From Cellulomonas humilata (GTDB taxonomy: Bacteria; Actinomycetota; Actinomycetes; Actinomycetales; Cellulomonadaceae): 64,000 nt of DNA. Position 1 is the first letter of the stretch. Every line of letters starts with the position of its first letter. Below, in pieces: positions 46,501 through 54,245 of the stretch. The stretch is from the NCBI RefSeq assembly GCF_030814415.1, contig NZ_JAUSVB010000008.1:1-64000 (forward strand), read 5' to 3'. A program made the position numbers and the translations under genes. The notes beneath the pieces were generated by a model. It was not told where the DNA came from. It saw only the letters and a program-made list of their open reading frames with translations, and did no database searches.

Positions 46501-47205
46501 CTACGACGACAAAAGGCCGTCGCGCTCGTCGTCGCACTCGCGTACCCAATCGAGCAGTTGCCGGCCAAAGTCCGAGAGCATGCCCTGGGTGTACGAGGGC
46601 ATCGACAACCCACCGATCGGCGTGATCGGCGCAGTCGAGCAGCCGGTGCGCACGAGCGCCGCACGGATCGGTACCGGCTCGCCATGCCACAACTCACGCG
46701 CGCGCGTCTTGACCTGCATGGTCTGCGGCTCGATCGAGTCTATGAAGCGGCGGAATCGCTCCAGAGCCCGCAGATGCGGAGCATCCAGATGTTCGAGCGC
46801 GTCAACGACTAGTTGGGTCTGCTCCACGAGCGCATCGTCAAGCACCGCCTGGCTGATCACCTTGGCCAGCAGCCGTCGTTTTGCGGTCACACCGGTGCGC
46901 ACACATGCGAGAACTGCCTGCGACCACACCGCCTCCAGCACTGGGTCCCGATCGAGCGCAGCTACGAGCTCCTCAACCTGCACCCGGCGGAGGACGTCGG
47001 CGTAGAGCTGCCGACGCTTGTAGACCATTCCCTCGTTGACACGTGCAGCGAGGACGTCGATCGAGCCGCCAACGATCGGAATGAGGTTCAGGCCGGCGCG
47101 CGCCAGCGTCGCCGACCAAGGCTCGGGTACCTCGCCGACCGAGACTGGATCTGGCGCCCCGTCGATCGGGTCGGACGGGCCTTCGATGTCCACGCGGTCG
47201 GTCAT
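46501..47205 (-). CDS. Hypothetical cargo protein
   Basis: 234 aa from ATG 47205. An N-terminal region with a short hydrophobic part (LNLIPIVGGSIDVLAARVNEG) is followed by helical sequence (LLAKVISQAVLDDALVEQTQ). GxxDVLAAR-type proteins with a Gly-rich hydrophobic segment sometimes form membrane-inserting effectors. No family recognised. It precedes the HEPN-like gene on the same strand. Confidence 0.6.
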   Translation of the reverse strand: MTDRVDIEGPSDPIDGAPDPVSVGEVPEPWSATLARAGLNLIPIVGGSIDVLAARVNEGMVYKRRQLYADVLRRVQVEELVAALDRDPVLEAVWSQAVLACVRTGVTAKRRLLAKVISQAVLDDALVEQTQLVVDALEHLDAPHLRALERFRRFIDSIEPQTMQVKTRARELWHGEPVPIRAALVRTGCSTAPITPIGGLSMPSYTQGMLSDFGRQLLDWVRECDDERDGLLSS

Positions 47206-47534
47206 GGACAACAACCGTAGGCTTCAACGCACATATACGTGACCGTCTCATGTCTCTCCCCGCAGATGAGGGAACAGAGCGCCCCACTCCTACCCGGGCT
47301 GGGAGTGGCTAGCGCTGCGGCGGAGGCACGCCCGCGAAAGGGGGCCGCGAAGGAACGTAGGAGCCTGCTGGCGAAGGGCGAGAAGGGCAACCGACCGGCG
47401 ATAGCCGTCAAACGTCTCCAGCGCGATCGTGGCGAAATGTCGCTAGGTCGCGAACGAGCGCGAGGAGTATCCGCGGCGCCACGAGAACGCACGACTTGCG
47501 CGGAATCCGGCTGAGTGTGCGACAGGGTGGTGCA
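47206..47534. other. Divergent intergenic region
   Basis: 329 bp between divergent genes at 47205 and 47535. It must hold both promoters. A 91-codon frame at 47239-47514 (plus strand) reads as Arg/Lys/Ala-rich sequence and its reverse strand also reads long, so I treat it as non-coding. Confidence 0.4.
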
Positions 47535-48260
47535 GTGAGCCAGCCGCTTCCTGATCCGTTCCCGGTCGTCCGTCCCCCTCGCCAATTGAAGCCATCACCT
47601 CTCGGTGGCTCGGCCAGCCGGTTCCCGAGCTTGGTCGAGCCGCGCCAACGACTCGACCAGCTTCGTGTGGATCACCTCACGATCACAGCCCGAGCCCTGG
47701 AGGTTGCGGACGGCAAGGTGTTCCTGCCGGACCTGATCGTCACTGCGATGCTCCAACGGAGCTACGGGGTCGTGGATGCACTTATCGACGCCGTCGACAC
47801 GTACAACGTGCACGCCGCGGCCCCCCTGCTCCGCCTGCAACTCGACACGCTGTTCAGGGCGCACTACATCGCGAGCGGGCCAGACCTCGACGACCTCACA
47901 AGCCGGCTTCAACGCGGCGAGGAGTTCCGCAAGATCAGGGATTCTGAAGGCAAGTACCTCACCGACGGTCGTCTCCAGGCGCTGGCGCGCGAGGTGCACG
48001 GCTGGGCGACGCCGGTTTACCGTGAGACGTCCGGGTGGGTGCACTTCTCGGTCAGCCACATGAGGACCACCACCCAGGGCGGCGATGACGACGCATTCTT
48101 CATGGGAGTTCCAGTAGATCCTTCTGTGATTCGTGCGTCGCTCTGGCAGGAGATCTACGCGGCCTCAACTCGCGCGACCGAGGAACTCTTCGAGTACGTC
48201 CGCGGATGGGCCGCCCGCAAGGGGATGCCGCCGGGTGAGGTGCGTCGACTGTCCTGGTGA
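47535..48260 (+). CDS. Hypothetical cargo protein
   Basis: 241 aa from GTG 47535. Contains TAMLQRSYGVVDALIDAVDTYN, LLRLQLDTLFRAHYIASG and REVHGWATPVYRETSGWVHFS, a pattern I associate loosely with HEPN-like or DUF5677-like families, but I cannot assign it firmly. Mostly helical, no membrane segments. Stands alone on the plus strand. Confidence 0.6.
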   Translation: MSQPLPDPFPVVRPPRQLKPSPLGGSASRFPSLVEPRQRLDQLRVDHLTITARALEVADGKVFLPDLIVTAMLQRSYGVVDALIDAVDTYNVHAAAPLLRLQLDTLFRAHYIASGPDLDDLTSRLQRGEEFRKIRDSEGKYLTDGRLQALAREVHGWATPVYRETSGWVHFSVSHMRTTTQGGDDDAFFMGVPVDPSVIRASLWQEIYAASTRATEELFEYVRGWAARKGMPPGEVRRLSW

Positions 48261-48468
48261 GTTGTCCAGCGCTGCGAGTGTCGAGGTGCCGTGCGTGCTC
48301 GTCAGTCTTGTCCTCTATCCACAGGCACCCGGCCCTTGAGGAGGGTGTCCAGTGACCTGAGCGGGTGGCCCGGCGTCGGTGGCGGTGACAGGTCCCTGCG
48401 TTGCCACAGCGTCTTCGCCACGGCTGGATGGGGGGAGCGGGATCAGCACGCCTACGGCGCAGCCCTTC

Positions 48469-49026
48469 TCAGCGCGAAGACAGGCCCACCCCGGCTCCGG
48501 CGACCGCCATGATCCAGGCGTCGATGAGCATGGCCGCGAAGTCATCGTTACTAGTCAATCCTGCGATGTCGGCTTCGGTTACGACAATGAGATGTACGCC
48601 GTCGTTTGCGGCACCGAAAGCCACCGAGTGGGCAGCGGTTTGGGATCTACTGCTCCCTGTGAGGCCATTCCTAGCGAAGACTATCGCGAGCTTCGCTTTA
48701 CGGCTTCTACAGGTATTGACGAAATATCCGACTGCCGCACTATCGACCTTGCGGTCCCACCATTTGCACTCGACGATGAAGAAGGTCGGAAGAGGGTTTA
48801 GTGCTCCGAGGTGCGCAGCAACCAGATCGAGTTGTTCGGCGTGCAGTGGGCTCGTGATGTTGCGCTTGGTCCGGCAACCGAGTGATAGAAACAGGTACTC
48901 GGCGAGCGCCTCGAAGGACTTTCCTCGCGAGTCGTTCGTTGCCTGAGCGTCGATCTCGGCGAGCATCTGCGCGACGATCGCGCCGGAGATCGATTGCAAG
49001 TCCGGACCCGCGATTCCGCCGGTCAT
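48469..49026 (-). CDS. Mrr/RecB-like PD-(D/E)XK nuclease
   Basis: 185 aa from ATG 49026 (ATGA overlap with the gene before it). Nuclease core: RGKSFEALAEYLFLSLGC, NITSPLHAEQLDLVAAH (Asp), TFFIVECKWW (E-x-K), then LAIVFARNGLTG. All three catalytic positions are present, so the enzyme could be active on DNA. Coupled to the TIR/NDT-like gene upstream, forming a two-gene unit. Confidence 0.8.
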   Translation of the reverse strand: MTGGIAGPDLQSISGAIVAQMLAEIDAQATNDSRGKSFEALAEYLFLSLGCRTKRNITSPLHAEQLDLVAAHLGALNPLPTFFIVECKWWDRKVDSAAVGYFVNTCRSRKAKLAIVFARNGLTGSSRSQTAAHSVAFGAANDGVHLIVVTEADIAGLTSNDDFAAMLIDAWIMAVAGAGVGLSSR

Positions 49027-49898
49027 AGCGCGTGAATTGCTTCGTTGCGGGCACGCCGGAGGACCTGGTCGAAGGGTTCCAGCGCCAAGCGGCTCTCAAG
49101 TTGGCGGAGCGAAAGGGCTACTGTCATCGGAGTGGTAGGTAGATTAATGGCTTCGCCATCGTAGACCAGGAGTCCGAGTCCGGACCGGGAAACTCTCACC
49201 CTCTCCGATAACTTCCGAGCCGATTCGATTAGGATTCGACGCGACGCGGACGGGTCTTTTGTCCGCGCTCCACTTTTGACTTCAACCAAGACAACGCGCA
49301 AATCGCTGCCTTCTTCTGGGAAGAGCACGGCAAAGTCGACCTCGCTGACATCGTCTGGCAGCGCCGCTCCCTCGTAGATAACTACGTCTTCTCCCGCATG
49401 CGACTTTAACAACGAACCAATCTCGCGCTCGAACGAGCGTGCGCGTCCAAGATCCTTCGAAGGAGGCGGCTCGAGTGGCATTGACGTCGGTGACTTTGGA
49501 CGCTGAAACACCTCTCGACGTGCGCCTGCGGAAACGCCAGACAACAGCAACTCCAGCTGGGCTGCAAGCAAGACCTCGTCGTCGGCGTAGTCGACGCGGG
49601 GGATTCCGTACAGGAACGGCACAGAGAGTCCTGGCTTCGCGACCAGCAGGATTGGAACGCCTCGCCCCAGCGCGATGCCCAGTTCCACCCCTACGGCTCC
49701 GAAGCGCAGGCGAGTCGGCTGAGCAGCCACGAGTGCGGCTACTGCGACGTCTGCCTGCCAACTACGGCTGGCGAGCTGAGTACCCACGCCAGCGGTTCCG
49801 GCATCGACGACTCGGTGACCCAAGTTCGTCAACACTCGGGTCACAAGAGAACGGCCGGATTTCGAATCCGAGATGACCAGAACGTCCACGAATGACAA
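49023..49898 (-). CDS. TIR/NDT-like Rossmann domain fused to a PD-(D/E)XK domain
   Basis: 291 aa from ATG 49898. N-terminal ~110 residues form a Rossmann-like domain: VDVLVISDSKSGRSLVTRVL, VVDAGTAGVG, and VGVELGIALGRGVPILLVAKP, where the Glu in VELGIALG matches the catalytic Glu of nucleoside-deoxyribosyltransferase/TIR folds. After a Pro/Ser linker, the C-terminal ~130 residues show SEVDFAVLF and VVLVEVKSG (D...E-x-K), a restriction-enzyme-type fold. TIR-like domains usually make or use nucleotide signals. The pairing with a second nuclease (next gene, 4-bp overlap) is suggestive of a defense unit. Confidence 0.75.
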   Translation of the reverse strand: MSFVDVLVISDSKSGRSLVTRVLTNLGHRVVDAGTAGVGTQLASRSWQADVAVAALVAAQPTRLRFGAVGVELGIALGRGVPILLVAKPGLSVPFLYGIPRVDYADDEVLLAAQLELLLSGVSAGARREVFQRPKSPTSMPLEPPPSKDLGRARSFEREIGSLLKSHAGEDVVIYEGAALPDDVSEVDFAVLFPEEGSDLRVVLVEVKSGARTKDPSASRRILIESARKLSERVRVSRSGLGLLVYDGEAINLPTTPMTVALSLRQLESRLALEPFDQVLRRARNEAIHAL

Positions 49899-49959
49899 TC
49901 TACGCTTCCGTCACCCGTGGCCAGCTGTTCTGCCTCCGCACTGCTCACGGCGCGCACCG

Positions 49960-50590
49960 AGGCGACGCCCAGCAGGCCAGAGAGTCGAACCGCGGACGTC
50001 CTGCGCCGCGCGGTGCAACGGACAGGTCATAGGGATGTTTGACACGAGAAGCACTTGGGCCGTCGTCGCCAGCCCGCCACCAGGCAGCGCGTACCGCAGG
50101 TCGACGGGCGCGGCCGACGGGCCGACCAACTCGGGCAGCAGCTCGACGGCAGTGCGGACCTTCGAATTCCGACAATGCGGCGGAGCGGACAAGCTGGGCG
50201 TACGAACACTACGATGCGTTGTTGACTAACACCCGGCCGTTGACCTCGGCCATGTCGACGCGGACATCGACGCCATCGACGAATGCCGCCAGGGAGCCGA
50301 CGACACCCGTTCCGACGCCGAGGTCGCGGGCGAAGTGGTTGCGCGTGCCAGCGGGCACCACGACGAACGGAATCCCGTGCCGGGCCGTGACGGCGGCAAC
50401 CAGGGCCTGCGAGCCGTCGCCGCCGGCCATGCCGAGCAGGTCGCTGCCCGCGCGACGGCGGCCTCAGGCAGCGCCCCGAGGTCGTCACCCGGACCCAGCA
50501 CGACGGGCTCGACGCCAAGGTCGCGGCAGCGATCGCCGAGCCGGAACCTAATCGCCTTGCCGCCGCCCGATCAATCCGGATACCGACGAT
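49960..50590 (-). pseudogene. Broken diacylglycerol-kinase-like gene
   Basis: Pieces of the DAGK catalytic domain lie in three frames: DSGGGK-like start with an in-frame stop near 50580, then LGVEPVVLGPGDDLGALPEAAVAR, a frameshift around 50455, MAGGDGSQALVAAV and VVVPAGTRNHFARDLG (50209-50430), a stop after VNNAS, and another shifted piece VELLPELVGPSAAPVDLRY with AQVLLVSNIP. All are on the minus strand and in the right order. The gene is dead; its fragments point to decay after insertion. Confidence 0.8.
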
Positions 50591-50880
50591 AGTTAGTCAC
50601 GTTGAGGTCGGCGAGCGGTGATGGCTAGGGAATGGTTAGCGAGTGATCGGGCGGCGCGCCCCGTTGCGCACCGCCGGTAACGCCGCCCTGGCCGAGATCT
50701 ACGCGCACGGCGGTCGGGAGCTCGAGCCTGATGCGGCGCGGCGTCTTCCCGCTGCTGACGCTGCACGGATTTTGGGTCCGCTCGTCGTGGGCCGTACCGA
50801 GAGATCCCCCGCGCGGTGACGGAGTGGCGATGAATTCGACGCCATGTATGGGCATCCCTCGCCGTTCTTTAGTCGGTGGC
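50591..50880. other. Gap after the DAGK remnant
   Basis: 290 bp; I see no gene, repeat or regulatory element here beyond possible promoter sequence for the DAGK remnant. Confidence 0.4.
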
Positions 50881-51639
50881 CTACCTGACCACCAGCCACA
50901 GCACGAGAACCACCACTCCCATGATCAGAGTCCAGTTCACCCCGCCCGTGGACCCCGCACCTTGCGACACTCCGCGAGACGGGTGGCGTTCGTGCATTGA
51001 GGCGGCCACACGGGCGAGTTCCGGCGGTGTCAAGTTGAACGTGTCAATGCGGGACGACTGCTGCTGCACACCGTGAGCGTCCACTACGACCAGGTCTGGC
51101 CCTTCGCCGAGTGCGTACGCCCAACCGTTGGGCAGAGCGGGTGCACCGTGCGCGACCAGGTCAGCGTGGAACGTCACAACGAACGGCGTAGTCGGGTTCG
51201 GCGGAAGCACCTGGTCTCGCTGTGCTGACCCGGATCGACGAGCCGCACCCGACGTCCGGTCCGCAAGGCTTGCCGCCGTCGCGATCTCCTGTTCGGTGAT
51301 CCGCTCCAGCCGCGACGCGACTACCGCTGGTTGGAGAGCGCTGATCACACCACGCAGATCGAATGGGGCGGCACGGACGATGCGTTCGCGGGGGTCACGC
51401 ACGTGCAGGGTGCCGAGCGCCTCCGCTGCGTCGTTCAACGGGCTCAGCTCGTACGTCCAGCCGTCCGGGAGCGCCGGGGCGCCGGCCGCCAGCAAATCCT
51501 CATGCGATGGAAGCCCCGCGTGCGCCCATTGCGACGGCGTCGGCCGACGACCATCAGAACCTGAGCCGCGGCGGGCGCCCGAGGTGCGCGCTGCATACCG
51601 TGCTGCTTCACGAGCGCCCGCTCGGGCGAACGATCCCAT
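50881..51639 (-). CDS. Tail-anchored membrane protein, unknown function
   Basis: 252 aa from ATG 51639. The bulk is soluble with two similar segments (LLAAGAPALPDGWTYELSP and LVAHGAPALPNGWAYALGE), an internal repeat about 110 residues apart. The last ~20 residues are a single membrane helix (WTLIMGVVVLVLWLVVR). The GAPALPDGW repeat suggests duplication of a small domain. No family recognised. Confidence 0.65.
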   Translation of the reverse strand: MGSFARAGAREAARYAARTSGARRGSGSDGRRPTPSQWAHAGLPSHEDLLAAGAPALPDGWTYELSPLNDAAEALGTLHVRDPRERIVRAAPFDLRGVISALQPAVVASRLERITEQEIATAASLADRTSGAARRSGSAQRDQVLPPNPTTPFVVTFHADLVAHGAPALPNGWAYALGEGPDLVVVDAHGVQQQSSRIDTFNLTPPELARVAASMHERHPSRGVSQGAGSTGGVNWTLIMGVVVLVLWLVVR

Positions 51640-51739
51640 GTGGAGCCATCGGCGCACTCACCCTCACCCTTGAGCGGCCACCTCCGCCGGTCGCCCAGCC
51701 ACCGAGACTCCTCAGCCCGGCGTGACGATCGGACGGCGA

Positions 51740-51832
51740 CCTGGCTGGGGGTTCGCGGACCCGGCGCACAGTCGACGGTTCCACGTTCGCTTCGGCATGA
51801 CGCCACGCGAGTGGCGCCAGGATCGCGCGAGG
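51740..51832 (+). pseudogene. Fragment of an AraC-family HTH gene
   Basis: About 30 codons read GWGFADPAHSRRFHVRFGMTPREWRQDR, the second HTH end of AraC/XylS activators (GFADPAHFSRRFRARFGMSPREW). The rest of the gene is absent. It sits in a stretch with no other gene, next to other remnants near attR. Confidence 0.65.
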
Positions 51833-52061
51833 TGCATCGCGCTGACAGACCGGCGCGGCACGCGACGCCCCAAGACGAGAGCCGGCAGGTGTTCAGGCGG
51901 CTCGCCGCTGGCGTGCATCAGCCCAGGCGGGTCATCTGCTCCTGCTGCAGGGAGGGACGCTGCGCCTCGCCCCTGTCATCAACGATGCCCTGAGGGCGAG
52001 GCGGCTCCTAGCCATGGCGCACGCGGCGGCCCTACCCTCACGAGAACGGAAGGAGTCCTCG

Positions 52062-52250
52062 ATGACACCGGTGGGGGGTAGTGCCGCGCGTCGACTTCGC
52101 GGCGGCCCCGCCCTCGTCCTGGTGGAGGTGACGTGCGCTTGCGGCACAAAGTACGAGGTTCCGAATTCTGCGGTCGACCTGAGCAAATGCCCCAGCGCAA
52201 CCTGCAGGAAACCGACACGCGAAGTGCTCGAGCAGCACAAGAGCAATTGA
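52062..52250 (+). CDS. Small zinc-ribbon-like protein
   Basis: 62 aa from ATG 52062, with AAGGAG 7 nt upstream. Residues ~22-45 hold CACGTKYEVPNSAVDLSKCPSATC, a four-Cys zinc-binding pattern. It may be a regulatory or DNA-binding partner of the next gene, which follows closely on the same strand. Confidence 0.65.
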   Translation: MTPVGGSAARRLRGGPALVLVEVTCACGTKYEVPNSAVDLSKCPSATCRKPTREVLEQHKSN

Positions 52251-52288
52251 GCGACGACCGTGGATAGCCTGAACGGATCGCAGACGCA

Positions 52289-53290
52289 CTGAAGGCCTTT
52301 GGTGCCCGACTCCAAGTCGTCGGGCTGCTCCCGACCGCGCTCGCTCTGGGCGTTCTATGGTTCCTGATCGTCGCGAAGGCGCCTGAAACTCCTCTGACGC
52401 TCAAGACGTTCACCGACGCTGTCGATGGGATCGGTCTGGCAGGGGCTGCCAAGATCCTGGTGGCGGCGGGAGCGCTCGCAATCACCTTGCAACCGTTGCA
52501 GTTCAGGCTCGTGCAGCTCCTCGAGGGATACTGGCCGGCCCGAGGCGGGAGCTTCCTCTTCCGGCTCGGCGTCTGGCGACAGCGTCGGCGGCGCGACCGG
52601 TTGGTCGATGCGATGGTCGTCAGCGCGACGGCTCTAGCTGCGGCGTCGTGGGATGAGCGGCGCGCCCTGGGGGAGCGGATGCAGATCTCGGAGCAATCCG
52701 TTCGCACGTGGTTTCCCACCGAGGACCGCCTCTTACCGACTGGTCTCGGCAACGTGCTGCGATCGGCCGAAGATCGTCTCGGCGAGCGTTACGGGGTCGA
52801 CGCCGTCGTGGTCTGGCCACGCCTGTTCCGCTTGCTCCCGGAAGCCGTCGCTCGGGACATCGACGACGAAGTGACCCAGATGGACGTCTCGGCCCGCCTG
52901 GCGACCACGTGGCTGTTTACAGCGGTGGCGGCAGTCGCAGTTCTCCTGGTCGTCGATGCGGGAGCGCTCGTTCGGAACTGGGAGTGGCTGACCGTGCCCC
53001 TCGGACTGGTCGCCCTATCGTGGCTCTCGTACCGGGGCGCGATCGAATCGGCACTGGCGCATGCCGTGGACATCGAAGTTGGCCTCGACCTCTACCGCGG
53101 TCGAGTGATCGATGCGATGCGCCTCCCGGAGCCGCGCCGGCTGTCCGAGGAGCGCCGGCAGTTCGCCGCCCTCATGGAGCTGTTTACGTCCTACGAGGAG
53201 GACGAGGACATGGACCTGGTGTTCCGGCGGGCCCCAGACGTTGCCCCACTGCCACTGCGGCGCACCAGATCGCGCGGCAAGGCCCGTTGA
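52289..53290 (+). CDS. Polytopic membrane protein with unclear start (possible CTG start or frameshift)
   Basis: Coding character begins at CTG 52289 (LKAFGARLQVVGLLPTALALGVLWFLI, a clear membrane helix) but the first ATG/GTG in this frame is GTG 52460, deep in the protein. A frame beginning at GTG 52260 (VDSLNGS) would join it if one base were missing near 52270. More helices follow (TAVAAVAVLLVVDAG, VPLGLVALSWLSY). Given as 52289-53290; the true start needs checking. A charged C-terminus ends the protein. Confidence 0.55.
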   Translation: MKAFGARLQVVGLLPTALALGVLWFLIVAKAPETPLTLKTFTDAVDGIGLAGAAKILVAAGALAITLQPLQFRLVQLLEGYWPARGGSFLFRLGVWRQRRRRDRLVDAMVVSATALAAASWDERRALGERMQISEQSVRTWFPTEDRLLPTGLGNVLRSAEDRLGERYGVDAVVVWPRLFRLLPEAVARDIDDEVTQMDVSARLATTWLFTAVAAVAVLLVVDAGALVRNWEWLTVPLGLVALSWLSYRGAIESALAHAVDIEVGLDLYRGRVIDAMRLPEPRRLSEERRQFAALMELFTSYEEDEDMDLVFRRAPDVAPLPLRRTRSRGKAR

Positions 53291-53544
53291 GTAACGCGAG
53301 AGGGTGGAAGGGCCAAGCCGTCGCATTGAGTCGCCCTGGCGTGTCCGGAGGGCTCGTTTGTGGAGTCGGGCTGCTCGAGTCTTGACCACTTGACCCTTGG
53401 ACGAGCGCCCCAGCATCGACTTGTCCAAGCACGCAACGCTCAGATCGAGAGCTGGGCGATTGATGCAACTCGAGCCTGTCGACAACGCACGTGGACCTAG
53501 GGCTCCGGGCCGGAATGGCAGACTCGTCGGCCAGTTGCACTGCT
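53291..53544. other. Gap before the right end of the element
   Basis: 254 bp; no gene seen. Leads into the palindrome and attR. Confidence 0.4.
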
Positions 53545-53675
53545 GTTGACCACGTCAACAGATCGGCCCAAATCGGGCCGGGACCGACGGATCGGTGATG
53601 GCGGAGGTGCAGATCAGGCGTTCGCCGTCGTCCGCCGGCACTCGCCGAATCGCCTTCGATTCCCGCCACCTCCAC
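53545..53675 (+). repeat. Right end and attR core of the element
   Basis: The palindrome GTTGACCACGTCAAC at 53545-53559 is followed 110 bp later by the 21-bp attR core (53655-53675), identical to the tmRNA 3' end at 8142-8162. The palindrome is a candidate binding site for Int, Xis or a host factor. Confidence 0.85.
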
Positions 53676-53724
53676 GATACCTGGCTCGCTGACCTGCGCG
53701 AACGCGTGTGACGACGCGTTCAAG

Positions 53725-53739
53725 GTTGACGCTGTCAAC
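53725..53739. other. Third GTTGAC-N3-GTCAAC palindrome, just outside attR
   Basis: GTTGACGCTGTCAAC at 53725-53739, matching the palindromes at 44846 and 53545. GTGCAGATAGG-like sequence lies 60-odd bases further on. It is preceded by a degenerate copy of the left-end hairpin (GACCTGCGCGAACGCG near 53690). This looks like debris of yet another element next to attR. Confidence 0.55.
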
Positions 53740-53939
53740 GGTGCGCGTCAACATCGCGGACCGACCGTGCCGTCGCCGGGGTGAGCACGCGGTGCAGATA
53801 GGTCGCTGACAACAGCTCGGCGGCTGGTGGCGCGGTCGGTCGCCGGTACGCGTCGGGTCCTGGACGGTGTGCTCCCCGAGCCGTGCACGTGTCCCTCGTC
53901 AGGAGCGCACAGCACGGCAGCGAGAGCCGGTCCGCATGC

Positions 53940-54245
53940 TCATGCCTCACCGCCCACCGCCGGTTCGTCTGGGGATGGGGGAGCGTGACCGATCGCAGTG
54001 TCGGGGTCAGTGAAGCTCAGCCGTCTGTCGATGAGGGCGGCGGCGATATGTGCGAGCCCGCGGCCCTCGGCGAACGCACGGGCCTGGAGGAACGCCCGGG
54101 CGTCCTCGGGGCCGATGCTCAGCTGGGCGACGATCATTCCGGTGGCCTTGTGCACCAGCGCGCGGTCGGACCAAGGCCCATGAGCCAGCATGGCAGGCGG
54201 CTGCTCGAGCATGAATGGCAGCCGGCTACGGCCGGCCAGCGTCAC
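53940..54245 (-). CDS. ANTAR-domain protein, probably a truncated GAF-ANTAR remnant
   Basis: 101 aa from GTG 54245 (ATG 54212 is possible), overlapping the preceding gene's end. The core HKATGMIVAQLSIGPEDARAF and RGLAHIAAALIDRRLSF is an ANTAR RNA-binding domain, used in transcription antitermination. The upstream PPAMLAHGPWSDRALV is the usual linker after a GAF domain, which is missing, so the gene is likely truncated, though stand-alone ANTAR proteins exist. Confidence 0.65.
   Translation of the reverse strand: MTLAGRSRLPFMLEQPPAMLAHGPWSDRALVHKATGMIVAQLSIGPEDARAFLQARAFAEGRGLAHIAAALIDRRLSFTDPDTAIGHAPPSPDEPAVGGEA

Larger units (their letters stand above)
8142..53675. mobile_element. Integrated ICE/genomic island at the ssrA 3' end (probably composite)
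   Basis: Bounded by exact 21-bp direct repeats (8142-8162 and 53655-53675) derived from the tmRNA 3' end, with a tyrosine integrase next to the left repeat. It contains a full conjugation set (MobF relaxase, VirD4, VirB4, SCO6880, TrbL-like, hydrolase), a replication primase and several defense-like cargo modules. A degenerate internal copy of the right end at 44846-44965 suggests two tandem islands. No transposases were recognised. Confidence 0.9.

Noticed and set aside
47239..47514. 91-codon frame in the divergent intergenic region
   Set aside because: The opposite strand is also open here, composition is Arg/Ala-rich, and no ribosome site is seen.
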